A stretch of DNA of 12,057 bases from an uncultured Eubacteriales bacterium (GCA_900553135.1 USCO01000056.1:1-12057); one strand, 5' to 3'. Positions 1-6,754 are shown, counted from the first letter of the stretch. A program made the numbers and translations. The notes: generated from the sequence alone by a model not told the origin.

Positions 1-55
1 AAACGGAGTTTCGCAGGAAATTCTTTTGCCTACTTTTCTTTTCAAGAAAAGTAGG
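1..55 (-). repeat. Repeat A, copy 1 (cut by window edge), 3' of rraA-like gene
   Basis: Read on the minus strand, this begins 16 nt after the stop codon of the RraA-like gene. The first hairpin (29-55) has a 12-bp perfect stem with arm CCTACTTTTCTT and a 3-nt loop. It is followed by a conserved spacer close to GCAAAAGAAC and by the start of the second palindrome. In this copy the second palindrome keeps its stem but has loop GGA where other copies have GAA. The window ends before the third hairpin could be seen. The same element lies at 4305, 5055 and 9266. There is no T-tract after the first hairpin, so that hairpin alone is not a classical intrinsic terminator. Protection or processing of the mRNA end is possible. 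Confidence 0.85.
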
Positions 56-70
56 GCGCCCGCTGTTTCC

Positions 71-793
71 TCAGTGATAATTTCCCTCCATGTAGTCTGC
101 CAGCAGATCGGGTTCGTCGGTAGAGGCCAGCTTGGCCATCTTCTCCGCCTCCTCCTGGTGCAGGCGCAGACAGTTCTCCAGCACCTGGGGCAGGTATTTT
201 CTGGGGAAACGCACCGCCCCGTTCTCGTCCATGTGGATCACGTCTCCGGGGCAGACGTCCATGCCGCAGATCTCCACCGGGGTGTTCACCGCCTTCACCG
301 CCATGGGCCCGTGCCCCGGCGTGGCCCCAGTGAGCATGTACTGGATGCCCATGGGGCGCACCTCGTCCAGATCCCGGGAGGGGCCGTCAGACAGGATGCC
401 CACACAGCCCAGGGAGCGGAAGGCCGTGGCCATGTTGCCCCCGCACAGTCCCACCTTTCCCTTCAAATGGGGCGGAAAATCCTGCTTGATGACCATGATG
501 ACCGGCTTGGGGGACTCGCTGGCCGCCCGCAGCACCTCCCGGAAGGAGGGGCCCTGGGTCACCGTGGGATCGGGCAGGCCGTAGGTGCAGGTCACCGCAA
601 AGCCGCAGGTCCGGCCCAGCTCGGGGAACATGGCCCGCACCCGCTGGTCGGTGTACCAGTTGGTGTCCCAGGGGTGGTACAGGCTCAGGCAGGTGTCCGC
701 CCCGGGATAGGTGGCCACCACGTTGGTGATGGTGGGGGTGTCAAACTCCTTGAGCTGCTGGATGATGCGCAGCTCCTCTTCCATGGTGATCAT
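71..793 (-). CDS. RraA-family aldolase-like protein (HMG/CHA aldolase fold)
   Basis: The 240-residue protein has the RraA-fold signature: GGN at 118-120, then DGPSRD at 136-141. The Arg and Asp there are the substrate and metal residues of 4-hydroxy-4-methyl-2-oxoglutarate aldolases. It ends with the typical GDVIHMDENGAVRFP strand at 183-197. Family members cleave 4-hydroxy-2-oxo acids to pyruvate or decarboxylate oxaloacetate in the cytoplasm with a divalent metal. The true RNase E inhibitor RraA is a shorter relative, and RNA regulation is unlikely here. The start follows AAGGAGG with 9 nt spacing. The gene lies 24 nt after the HpcH-like gene and is almost certainly co-transcribed, so the two probably act on one catabolic route for a hydroxy-oxo acid. 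The substrate is unknown. A Repeat A hairpin closes the transcript. Confidence 0.88.
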   Translation of the reverse strand: MITMEEELRIIQQLKEFDTPTITNVVATYPGADTCLSLYHPWDTNWYTDQRVRAMFPELGRTCGFAVTCTYGLPDPTVTQGPSFREVLRAASESPKPVIMVIKQDFPPHLKGKVGLCGGNMATAFRSLGCVGILSDGPSRDLDEVRPMGIQYMLTGATPGHGPMAVKAVNTPVEICGMDVCPGDVIHMDENGAVRFPRKYLPQVLENCLRLHQEEAEKMAKLASTDEPDLLADYMEGNYH

Positions 794-817
794 GAAGCGC
801 GTCCTCCTTTTTGATTG

Positions 818-1609
818 TCAAATCAGACTGTCGGCAATCTCCCGCATCTGCTTGCCCTGGGTCTCCCAGAACTCTTTGAGCACCTTCAGCTGGTCGCCCA
901 TGGAGAAATGTCGGACACCCAGGTCAATGTAATACTGGGCCTGCTGGGGGCTCTGGATCTCGCAGCGGGGCTGGACCCCGTGAGCCAGGGCCACCTGGAT
1001 CATCTTCCGCTCGGCAGCCAGATACTCCTCCTCATAGCCCGCCATGTTGTGGCCCATGTTCAGGGAGTAGTCCGAGGGACCGAACTGCACCATGTCCACC
1101 CCGGGCACGGAGCAAATCTCCTCCACCTGGTCCACGGCGTCCCCCTTTTCGATCATGAAGCACAGCACCACATCATCCACCCGCTGGGCGTGGTCCAGCT
1201 GGCTGAGATGGGAGGCCGTGTGGATAAAACGGCGGTTGGGATAGCCGAAACGGCCCCGGCCCAGCAGGTCGGGCTTCATCATCTTCACCGTCTCCCGCAC
1301 CTCGTCGGCGGTGTGGTGGTCGGCAAAGAGCACCGCCTGGAAGCCCGCGGCCACCGCCTTCTGGGCCACGTAGAACCGGTTCTGAAAGTCCACCTTGATC
1401 ATGCTGCCCATGTCGTGCAGCTCGGCCGCCCGGGCCATGTTCTCCAGGTCGGCCTGGGTGAAGGGGGCGTACTCGGCCACAAACTCCATGTAGTCAAAAT
1501 GTCCGCAGCAGCCCAGCACCTCGGTGTAAAAGGGCCAGGTGCTCCAAAGGCGGGTGGAGGTAGAGGGCTTGCCCGCGTTGAGCAGGCTTCTCAGCTTGTT
1601 CTCCTTCAT
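818..1609 (-). CDS. HpcH/HpaI aldolase-family protein with altered catalytic residues
   Basis: The 263-residue protein is a TIM barrel of the phosphoenolpyruvate/pyruvate superfamily, usual for class II HpcH/HpaI aldolases (about 250-265 residues). The metal ligands are recognisable: E154 in the strand FMIEKGDA, and D180 within VPGVDMVQFGPSDYSLNMG (169-187). The region that in E. coli HpcH carries the Asp-His dyad (DGEHAP) reads VAEYAP here, so Val44 and Tyr47 replace Asp and His. The substrate-binding Arg position reads Lys72. The family is therefore clear but classical HpcH chemistry is not assured. The start at 1609 is chosen over one at 1708 because AAAGGAGAAGG lies just upstream of it and because the promoter (1662-1690) lies inside the longer reading. 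It is the first gene of an operon with the RraA-like gene. Confidence 0.85.
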   Translation of the reverse strand: MKENKLRSLLNAGKPSTSTRLWSTWPFYTEVLGCCGHFDYMEFVAEYAPFTQADLENMARAAELHDMGSMIKVDFQNRFYVAQKAVAAGFQAVLFADHHTADEVRETVKMMKPDLLGRGRFGYPNRRFIHTASHLSQLDHAQRVDDVVLCFMIEKGDAVDQVEEICSVPGVDMVQFGPSDYSLNMGHNMAGYEEEYLAAERKMIQVALAHGVQPRCEIQSPQQAQYYIDLGVRHFSMGDQLKVLKEFWETQGKQMREIADSLI

Positions 1610-1631
1610 GATAAAACCTTCTCCTTTTGCC

Positions 1632-1648
1632 GGCCGCGTGCCGCGGCC
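1632..1648 (-). promoter_or_regulatory. Leader hairpin of the aldolase operon
   Basis: GGCCGCG and CGCGGCC form a perfect 7-bp GC-only stem with a 3-nt loop. It lies between the predicted transcription start and the ribosome binding site of the HpcH-like gene. No T-tract follows, so it is not a terminator. It may stabilise the leader or serve as a protein site. No covariation is available to test it. Confidence 0.4.
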
Positions 1649-1661
1649 TCTTTTCTCCCGC

Positions 1662-1690
1662 ATCATATCAACCAATTTTTCCCCCGTCAA
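1662..1690 (-). promoter_or_regulatory. Sigma-A-type promoter of the aldolase operon
   Basis: On the minus strand, -35 TTGACG (1685-1690), a 17-nt spacer, and -10 TATGAT (1662-1667) differ from consensus by one base each. The spacing is ideal for a housekeeping promoter. It would give a leader of about 45 nt before the HpcH-like start at 1609 and supports that start. Confidence 0.75.
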
Positions 1691-1820
1691 GGCAGGTTTT
1701 CGGGCCAAATCTCCCGGTTTGGAGGCAGATTTTTTCTTTCAGAACGGCAGGCCGACGCCCCCCTGGTTCCTTTGTACGCTTTGGACAAAAAGCCCTTCGT
1801 ATTTTCTTTCCGGCGGACAT

Positions 1821-1852
1821 AAAAAAAGCGCCGCCCCGATGGGGCGGCGCTT
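1821..1852 (-). terminator. Intrinsic terminator of gap
   Basis: On the minus strand a 12-bp stem, AAGCGCCGCCCC with its complement and a 3-nt loop, is followed by a run of T. It starts 14 nt after the gap stop codon. This is a textbook rho-independent terminator that separates gap from the aldolase operon downstream. Confidence 0.93.
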
Positions 1853-1866
1853 GGACGATCACAAAA

Positions 1867-2877
1867 TTACTTGTGGTCGACAGAGTACATGTGCTTGATC
1901 AGCTCCAGAACCTTGTTGGAGTAGCCGATCTCGTTGTCGTACCAGGAAACGACCTTCACGAAGGTGTCGGTCAGAGCGATGCCGGCCTTGGCGTCGAAGA
2001 TGGAGGTGTGGGTGTCGCCCAGGAAGTCGGAGGAAACCACGTCCTCGTCGGTGTAACCCAGAACGCCCTTCAGCTCGCCCTCGGAGGCCTCCTTCATGGC
2101 GGCGCAGATCTCCTCGTACTTGGCGGGCTTCTCCAGGTTGACGGTCAGGTCAACAACGGACACGTCCAGGGTGGGAACACGCATGGACATACCGGTCAGC
2201 TTGCCATTCAGCTCGGGGATAACCTTGCCCACGGCCTTGGCGGCGCCGGTGGAGGAGGGGATGATGTTGCCGCAAGCAGCGCGGCCGCCGCGCCAATCCT
2301 TCAGGGAAGGACCGTCAACGGTCTTCTGGGTAGCGGTAACGGAGTGAACGGTGGTCATCAGGCCGTCCTTGATGCCCCACTTGTCGTTCAGGACCTTGGC
2401 AATGGGAGCCAGGCAGTTGGTGGTGCAGGAAGCGTTGGACACGAAGTTCATGTCGGTGGTGTACTTGTCCAGGTTGACGCCGGTGACGAACATGGGGGTG
2501 TCATCCTTGGAGGGAGCGGACATGACGACCTTCTTGGCGCCGGCGTCCAGGTGGCCCTGAGCCTTCTCCTTGGTCAGGAACAGGCCGGTGGACTCCACGA
2601 CGTACTCAGCACCCAGCTTGGCCCAGGGCAGATCAGCGGGGTTGCGCTCAGCGGAGACGGGGATCTCCTTGCCGTTGACCACGATGGCGTTCTCGGTGTA
2701 ACCGATCTCAGCCTCGCAGCGGCCATGCATGGTATCATACTTCAGCATGTAAGCCAGGTAGTCGGCGGGGCACAGATCGTTGATGCCGACGATCTCGATC
2801 TCGGGGTGATTCAGGCTGGCGCGGAACACCATGCGGCCGATACGGCCAAAGCCATTGATGCCAACTTTAATGCTCAT
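1867..2877 (-). CDS. gap: Glyceraldehyde-3-phosphate dehydrogenase, NAD-dependent glycolytic type
   Basis: The 336-residue enzyme oxidises glyceraldehyde-3-phosphate to 1,3-bisphosphoglycerate with NAD and phosphate in the cytoplasm, in glycolysis. The N-terminal Rossmann motif is VGINGFGRIGR (5-15). D34 in GINDL is the acidic residue that favours NAD over NADP. The catalytic Cys is C151 in SNASCTTN and its His partner is H178 in TTVHSVTATQ. The full-length C-terminal helix with WYDNEIGYSNKVLELI is present. Length matches the family. The ATG follows AAGGAG with 9 nt spacing. It is monocistronic, with its own promoter and terminator. No CggR regulator or other glycolytic gene lies beside it, unlike the gap-pgk-tpi operons of many Firmicutes. 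Confidence 0.98.
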   Translation of the reverse strand: MSIKVGINGFGRIGRMVFRASLNHPEIEIVGINDLCPADYLAYMLKYDTMHGRCEAEIGYTENAIVVNGKEIPVSAERNPADLPWAKLGAEYVVESTGLFLTKEKAQGHLDAGAKKVVMSAPSKDDTPMFVTGVNLDKYTTDMNFVSNASCTTNCLAPIAKVLNDKWGIKDGLMTTVHSVTATQKTVDGPSLKDWRGGRAACGNIIPSSTGAAKAVGKVIPELNGKLTGMSMRVPTLDVSVVDLTVNLEKPAKYEEICAAMKEASEGELKGVLGYTDEDVVSSDFLGDTHTSIFDAKAGIALTDTFVKVVSWYDNEIGYSNKVLELIKHMYSVDHK

Positions 2878-2906
2878 GTTGAATTTCTCCTTTTCTGTAA
2901 TAGATT

Positions 2907-2921
2907 GCCCCCTATCGGGGC
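2907..2921 (-). promoter_or_regulatory. Small leader hairpin of gap
   Basis: GCCCC and GGGGC form a 5-bp stem with a 5-nt loop in the gap leader, about 25 nt upstream of the AAGGAG site. It may stabilise this abundant mRNA. The call rests only on pairing. Confidence 0.35.
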
Positions 2922-2940
2922 TTCTACTGTGGTCACGGTT

Positions 2941-3000
2941 ATTATATCCCGATTTAACCCGTTTTGGTAGTGTTTTTTTTCATATATTTTTACGAAATTT
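2941..3000 (-). promoter_or_regulatory. gap promoter with A-rich upstream region
   Basis: A perfect -10 TATAAT occupies 2941-2946 on the minus strand. The -35 region at 2964-2969 reads TACCAA and is poor. Upstream of it, at about 2970-3000, runs of A and T (a stretch of eight A, then ATATA and five A) resemble an UP element, which could compensate. This fits a highly expressed glycolytic gene. Confidence 0.6.
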
Positions 3001-3133
3001 TCCGGCAAAATTAGCCATACAGCAGGGATAAGGAAAAACTTATTTAAAATCCGTGCCCGCTTCGCTCCCTTTAGCCGCCGCCTGAGTGCCTCAGACGCCC
3101 CTTAAGCCCCCGAATCCCAAGGGATTGGGGGCC
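3001..3133. other. Intergenic stretch between divergent gap and kinase promoters, with one hairpin
   Basis: No convincing gene is seen. The only strong structure is 3106-3132: GCCCCC with GGGGGC enclosing AATCCC with GGGATT, a 12-bp stem with one bulged G. A moderately T-rich stretch (CTTGTTGTTTCTT) follows on the plus strand, so it could be a terminator for plus-strand transcription into the kinase. No plus-strand gene lies upstream to be terminated. An attenuator or a remnant of an older unit is possible. Confidence 0.45.
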
Positions 3134-3162
3134 TTGTTGTTTCTTCCATTTTTTGATATACT
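3134..3162 (+). promoter_or_regulatory. Putative promoter of the histidine kinase gene
   Basis: -35 TTGTTG (3134-3139), a 17-nt spacer and -10 TATACT (3157-3162) precede the kinase. The -35 overlaps the T-rich tail of the hairpin at 3106-3132. Confidence 0.55.
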
Positions 3163-3173
3163 TCATTTTACAG

Positions 3174-3199
3174 TGTGCGCCCCCCTTAAGCGGCGCACA
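3174..3199 (+). promoter_or_regulatory. Leader hairpin of the kinase mRNA
   Basis: TGTGCGCC and GGCGCACA form a perfect 8-bp stem with a 10-nt loop, starting close to the predicted transcription start. It could protect the 5' end or mark an operator. No T-tract follows. Confidence 0.4.
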
Positions 3200-3249
3200 A
3201 TAGAGAGAGCAACCACTCGTTTTGGGCCATTGGCCTTCAGGAGGTCGTC

Positions 3250-4320
3250 ATGTCTCACTCCCCTCTTGCCCTGTTGGAGGATTTCCCCGACGGGGCCGTC
3301 CAGTATGATCAGGGTGCGGTCTCTTCCCTGAACCGCACCGCCCGGGAGCGCTTCCCCCTTCTGCGCCAGGGCGACCCGCTCCCCCCCTGCCTGGCTCAGG
3401 CTGCGGAAGACCCCCAGCCGGCGGGCAGCTTTGTCTTTCAGGGGGTGCGTTATCTCTACAGCCGCCTGCCCCTGGAGCAGGGCCAGCTGCTGCTGTTCCA
3501 CCCTGCCGTCTCCCCCGCCATCACCCCCCGCCAGCTGGACGGCTTTGTCCGGCAGCTGCGGGAGTTTTTGCAGCAAATTCTTATTCAGTTCCAGCTCATC
3601 ACCGAGCACGCCGAGGGCCAGGACGCCCAGCCCGGCGGCCGCATCGACGCGTTTTATAAAAGCTTTTACCGCATTTGCCGCCTGGTGGGCAACCTGGACT
3701 GCCTGCGCTCCCTCACCGGAGAGGAGCCCGGCGCCTTCCGCCCCGTGACCATGGACCTGGCCGGGTTCAGCCGCCAGCTGTGTCTGGAGACGGCCTCCCT
3801 CCTGCAGGAAGCCAGGGTCACCCTCAACTTCCGCTGCCAGAGCGAGGGCCTGCTCATCGCCGGCGATGGGGAGCTGCTCAGCCACATGATGCTCTCCCTC
3901 ATCTCCAACGCCGCCCGGGCGGCCAAGGGGGGCGAGGTCACCGTGAGCCTGCGCCGCCGGGACCGTCTGGCGGTGCTGTCCTTCAGCGACAGCGGCGACG
4001 TGCCCGAGGAGCTCTTCGCCCAGCTGGTCCAGCCCTCCTCTCAGCCCAGCACTGCCCCCGCCATGCCCGGCCAGGGCGCGGGACTGGGCCTGGACATCGC
4101 CCGGGCCGTGGCCGTGCTCCACGGCGGCACTCTGCTGCTGCGGCGGCAGGAGAACGGCTCCCTGCTGTGCGCTGTCTCCCTGCCCCTGGGCACCGCGGAT
4201 ACAGGTCCGGTTGTGCGTTCCCCCAGACCCGAGGAGGCGGGCGGCCTGTCCGCCGCCCTGGTGGAACTCTCCGACCTGCTCCCCGCCCGCATCTTCCACC
4301 CCGACCTGCTTTTCTTGTAA
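3250..4320 (+). CDS. Sensor histidine kinase-like protein, soluble, degenerate phosphoacceptor region
   Basis: The 356-residue protein ends in a recognisable HATPase_c domain: N-box LSLISNAARAA with N220, G1 box DSGD at 247-250, and G2 box GQGAGLGLDIA at 274-284. The N-terminal 90 residues look like a small PAS-type sensor. No membrane segment is evident, so it should be cytoplasmic. The helix where the H-box belongs (95-118, LDGFVRQLREFLQQILIQFQ) has no His at the expected site. His84 and His120 lie outside it. It may be a non-phosphorylating ATP-binding regulator, or it may use an unusual acceptor. No response regulator is adjacent. The ATG follows AGGAGG by 5 nt. The last residues (LLFL) and the TAA stop are encoded by the Repeat A hairpin, and a C-terminal tail of about 40 residues follows the kinase fold. 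Confidence 0.82.
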   Translation: MSHSPLALLEDFPDGAVQYDQGAVSSLNRTARERFPLLRQGDPLPPCLAQAAEDPQPAGSFVFQGVRYLYSRLPLEQGQLLLFHPAVSPAITPRQLDGFVRQLREFLQQILIQFQLITEHAEGQDAQPGGRIDAFYKSFYRICRLVGNLDCLRSLTGEEPGAFRPVTMDLAGFSRQLCLETASLLQEARVTLNFRCQSEGLLIAGDGELLSHMMLSLISNAARAAKGGEVTVSLRRRDRLAVLSFSDSGDVPEELFAQLVQPSSQPSTAPAMPGQGAGLGLDIARAVAVLHGGTLLLRRQENGSLLCAVSLPLGTADTGPVVRSPRPEEAGGLSAALVELSDLLPARIFHPDLLFL

Positions 4321-4361
4321 GAAAAGCAGGCAAAAGAACACTCTGCGAAACTTCGTTTCGC
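4305..4361 (+). repeat. Repeat A, copy 2, overlapping the end of the kinase gene
   Basis: First hairpin 4305-4330: arm CCTGCTTTTCTT and its exact complement with a 2-nt loop. Relative to other copies the fourth pair is G-C rather than A-T, a compensated change. The kinase stop TAA (4318-4320) straddles the loop and the 3' arm. Then come GCAAAAGAAC and the second palindrome GCGAAACTTCGTTTCGC (4345-4361). Similarity ends soon after, and the third terminator hairpin found in copies 3 and 4 is missing. Confidence 0.88.
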
Positions 4362-4486
4362 TTCTGCCAATTTAAGAAGCGGGTACCGGGAAAGAAAGTA
4401 TCGAGAATTTCAAGGGCTGCTGCCCAAAGCCTTTGCGGAAAACTTTCCCCATTTTGCCCCGGAATTGTGGAAAACTTTTGAGATGT

Positions 4487-4520
4487 AAAAAGAGAGCCGT
4501 CTGAGGATGGCTCTCTTTTT
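4487..4520. terminator. Bidirectional intrinsic terminator between kinase and pyrG
   Basis: AAAAAGAGAGCC pairs perfectly with GGCTCTCTTTTT (12 bp, 10-nt loop), giving a T-tract on the plus strand and an A-rich flank that reads as T on the minus strand. It can stop transcription arriving from the kinase side. It lies 166 nt beyond the kinase stop. Confidence 0.85.
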
Positions 4521-4540
4521 ATTTACTCTTTTACGGGGAT

Positions 4541-4885
4541 GTTCCTTTTTGTTTGCCCAAAAAGGAACCAAAAATGCCCCGGGGGCTGGCTCCGAGGAGT
4601 GCAAGCACTCCAGTCGCCTGCCCTCGGACCCCGTTACGGGGGACGCTTCCCGGGAGTCGTTCCTCGAATCCGGCGCGGGTGGTGCAGCTGATTGCTTTCC
4701 TTTCCGCGCCGCTGCCGCTGGCTGGGCAATCCAAAGAAGGCCCGGCAAGCTGGACGAGGAAAACGCGCCTGGTTCAAGCAGCCGTAGGGGCTGGTTCTGG
4801 TTAGGCGGGCGGATGAGGACATCCGCCCCTACTCCCAATACGGCAGCCTTTCCGTAGGGGCCGGTGTCCCCACCGGCCCGTCGTT
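4541..4885 (+). repeat. Repeat B, copy 1
   Basis: This is a chain of hairpins shared with copies at 9917-10246 (minus) and 11544-11920 (plus). In order: arm GTTCCTTTTT and its complement (4541-4568); GGCTCCGAGGAG leading into stem GGAGTGC with GCACTCC; a CCCCGTTACGGGG hairpin; a GC-rich core ending GCTGGCTGGGCAATCC; AGCCGTAGGGGCTGG; then two module hairpins, 4807-4828 (arm GGGCGGATG) followed by CCCCTAC-type end, and 4858-4879 (arm GGGCCGGTG) preceded by GTAGGGG. No transposase frame is present. It is best read as a non-autonomous intergenic repeat or structured RNA. Boundaries are approximate. Confidence 0.85.
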
Positions 4886-4939
4886 TTCATCCCAACCAAA
4901 CAATAGACCCGCCGGGGCGGCGGAACATCTCCAAAACAG

Positions 4940-4972
4940 AAAAAGTGGGAGCGACCGGACGGCCACTCCCAC
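4940..4972 (-). terminator. Intrinsic terminator of pyrG (third hairpin of Repeat A)
   Basis: On the minus strand GTGGGAGTGGCC pairs with GGTCGCTCCCAC, including wobble pairs, and is followed by five T. The same stem recurs downstream of the permease gene at 9345-9385 with a different loop. It lies 58 nt after the pyrG stop. Confidence 0.88.
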
Positions 4973-5055
4973 AGTTTGTGTTCAGAACGGGCGCAGAGGC
5001 GAAACGAAGTTTCGCAGGAAGTTCTTTTGCTTACTTTTCTTTCAAGAAAAGTAAG
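4940..5055 (-). repeat. Repeat A, copy 3, overlapping the end of pyrG
   Basis: This is a complete copy of about 116 bp. First hairpin 5030-5055: on the plus strand, arm CTTACTTTTCTT and its complement, 12 bp with a 2-nt loop. The second pair is T-A rather than the C-G of other copies, a compensated change. It lies in the final codons of pyrG and includes the stop. The second palindrome is at 4999-5015. The third hairpin is the terminator at 4940-4972. It aligns over its whole length with copy 4 at 9266-9385, including the linker CTCTGCGCCCGTTCTGA. Confidence 0.9.
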
Positions 5056-6641
5056 GCAGCCGAGATGAAGGCGCGGAAAAGGGGATGGGCCTTGTTGGGG
5101 CGGCTCTTCAGCTCGGGGTGGAACTGCACGCCCACGAACCAGGGATGATCGTGACGCTCCACCATCTCCACCAGCCGTCCGTCCGGCGACACGCCCGCCA
5201 GCACCAGCCCGGCCCCCTCCAGCTCGCCCCGGAAGCGGTTGTTGAACTCGTAGCGGTGGCGGTGGCGCTCGGAGATCTCCTCCTGCCCATAGGCCTCCCG
5301 GGCAAACACGCTCTCCTGGGTAATCCGGCAGGGGTAGGCCCCCAGGCGCATGGTGCCGCCCTTCTCGGTGACCCCCCGCTGTCCCTCCATGAGGTCAATG
5401 ACCGGGTGGGCCGTAGCCGCGTCAAACTCGCTGGACTGGGCGTCGTCCATGCCCGCCAGGCTGCGGGCGGTCTCGATGACCGCCATCTGCATCCCCAAAC
5501 AGATGCCAAAGAAAGGCACCTGGTTCTCCCGGGCCCAGGTGACGGCGGCGATCATACCCTCGATGCCCCGGCCGCCAAAGCCGCCGGGCACCAGCACGCC
5601 GCCCACGCCTCCAAGCAGCTCGGGGGCGGTCTGGGCGGTAACCTGCTCACTGTCCACCCAGCGGATCTTCACCTCTACCCCGTTCTCGATGCCGCCGTGG
5701 GTCAGGGCCTCCACCACGCTGAGATAGGCGTCATGGAGGGCCACATACTTGCCCACCAGGGCGATCTCCACCGTCCCGGTGGGATGCTTGGCCCGGTGGA
5801 CCATGGTGGCCCACTCGGTGAGGTCGGGGGCGTGGCAGATGAGCCCCAGCCGGCGCACCACGGCGTCGCCCAAGCCCTCCCGCTCCAGCATCAGGGGCAC
5901 CTCGTAGAGCAAAGGCGCGGTGAGGTTGGGAATGGCGTTTTCCCGGGGAATGTTGCAAAACAGGGCGATCTTGTCCAGAATGTCCCCCGGCACCGGCTCA
6001 TCGCTGCGGCACATGATGACGTCGGGCTGGATGCCCAGGGACAGCAGCTCCTTGGCCGAGTGCTGGGTGGGCTTGCTCTTCAGCTCCCCGGTGCCCGGAA
6101 TGGACACAATGAGAGACACGTGAATGAACATCACATTCTGGCGGCCCCGCTGGGCGGCCACCTGGCGGATGGCCTCCAGGAAGGGCTGGGACTCGATGTC
6201 GCCCACAGTGCCCCCGATCTCCACAATGGCCACGTCGGTGTCCTCCCCCTCCAGGGAGTAGATGCACCGCTTGATCTCGTCGGTGATGTGGGGGATGATC
6301 TGCACCGTGCCCCCCAGATAGTCGCCCCGGCGCTCCCGGTTGAGGACGTTCCAGTAGATCCGCCCCGAGGACACCGAGGAATGTACCGTCAGATTCTCGT
6401 CAATGAACCGCTCGTAGTGGCCTAGGTCCAGGTCGGTCTCGGCGCCGTCGTCGGTGACAAAGACCTCCCCGTGCTGATAGGGGCTCATGGTGCCCGGGTC
6501 CACGTTGAGGTAGGGGTCCAGCTTCTGGACCTTCACCCGCAGGCCCCGCTGCTTCAGCAGGCGGCCCAGGCTGGCGGCGGTGATCCCCTTGCCAAGGCCG
6601 GACACCACACCGCCGGTAACAAAGATAAATTTGGTCTGCAT
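5031..6641 (-). CDS. pyrG: CTP synthase
   Basis: The 536-residue enzyme makes CTP from UTP, ATP and glutamine in the cytoplasm, the last step of pyrimidine nucleotide synthesis. The N-terminal synthase domain has the P-loop-like GGVVSGLGKG (from residue 10) and GGTVGDIES. The C-terminal class I glutamine amidotransferase domain has PGGFGGRG, nucleophile C381 in GICLGMQ, and the His-Glu pair in VQFHPE (H508, E510). Length is normal. The start at 6641 is preferred over the ATG at 6647: the GGAGGG site (6648-6653) touches the upstream ATG but is 6 nt from this one. The C-terminal LLFLKEK and TAA are encoded by a Repeat A hairpin. No clear promoter was found. No GGGC-type leader of the Bacillus reiterative-transcription attenuation system was recognised, although a short GCGCC/GGCGC stem lies in the leader. 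Confidence 0.97.
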   Translation of the reverse strand: MQTKFIFVTGGVVSGLGKGITAASLGRLLKQRGLRVKVQKLDPYLNVDPGTMSPYQHGEVFVTDDGAETDLDLGHYERFIDENLTVHSSVSSGRIYWNVLNRERRGDYLGGTVQIIPHITDEIKRCIYSLEGEDTDVAIVEIGGTVGDIESQPFLEAIRQVAAQRGRQNVMFIHVSLIVSIPGTGELKSKPTQHSAKELLSLGIQPDVIMCRSDEPVPGDILDKIALFCNIPRENAIPNLTAPLLYEVPLMLEREGLGDAVVRRLGLICHAPDLTEWATMVHRAKHPTGTVEIALVGKYVALHDAYLSVVEALTHGGIENGVEVKIRWVDSEQVTAQTAPELLGGVGGVLVPGGFGGRGIEGMIAAVTWARENQVPFFGICLGMQMAVIETARSLAGMDDAQSSEFDAATAHPVIDLMEGQRGVTEKGGTMRLGAYPCRITQESVFAREAYGQEEISERHRHRYEFNNRFRGELEGAGLVLAGVSPDGRLVEMVERHDHPWFVGVQFHPELKSRPNKAHPLFRAFISAALLFLKEK

Positions 6642-6716
6642 AACCATCCCTCCATATAAGGTCAGCTTGCGCCGGGGCGCAGGCTCTTATGTATGTTGTT
6701 TCCGGTAAAAACGGGA

Positions 6717-6754
6717 GAAGCGCCCCTGGGAGATCCTTCTCCCTGGGGCGCTTC
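6717..6754 (-). terminator. Intrinsic terminator between the DUF1846 gene and pyrG
   Basis: GAAGCGCCCC pairs with GGGGCGCTTC, and the inner GGGAGA with TCTCCC, separated by one mismatch. The loop is 4 nt. On the minus strand a TCCCGTTTTT stretch follows. It begins 7 nt after the DUF1846 stop, so pyrG probably has its own promoter in 6654-6716, where no convincing -35/-10 pair was seen, or depends on read-through. Confidence 0.82.

Larger units (their letters stand above)
4321..5029. other. 709-bp non-coding region between convergent kinase and pyrG genes, filled with repeats
   Basis: The region holds, in order, the end of Repeat A copy 2, about 125 bp with no recognised feature (4362-4486), a strong terminator (4487-4520), Repeat B copy 1 (4541-4885), a short unique stretch, and Repeat A copy 3 on the minus strand (4940-5055). 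The two A copies are inverted and flank the B copy. Open frames across it are not conserved in frame between B copies, so no protein is called. Confidence 0.8.

Noticed and set aside
1609..1708. Longer N-terminus for the HpcH-like protein starting at 1708
   Set aside because: It would run through a near-consensus promoter and a GC hairpin, and the extra residues do not resemble the family. The ATG at 1609 has a good ribosome binding site.
1627..2970. A 447-residue open frame on the plus strand opposite gap
   Set aside because: gap is certain on the minus strand, and this frame is a Gly/Val/His-rich mirror running through two promoters and a terminator.
4507..4857. Possible small proteins inside Repeat B (similar frames also at 9673-10248 and 11333-11963)
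   Set aside because: The matching peptide stretches fall in different frames and are broken by indels between copies, so conservation is at nucleotide and hairpin level, not protein level.
4807..4879. CRISPR array from repeated GTAGGGG hairpins
   Set aside because: Units are too few, differ in stem sequence, vary in orientation and spacing, and have no uniform spacers or cas genes.
6642..6647. pyrG start at the ATG at 6647
   Set aside because: The GGAGGG ribosome binding site directly abuts this ATG, whereas the ATG at 6641 has proper spacing and gives the usual CTP synthase N-terminus.
6642..6716. Bacillus-type pyrG attenuator leader
   Set aside because: No initial GGGC run with a matching antiterminator and downstream terminator before pyrG was found. 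The terminator at 6717-6754 belongs to the upstream gene.
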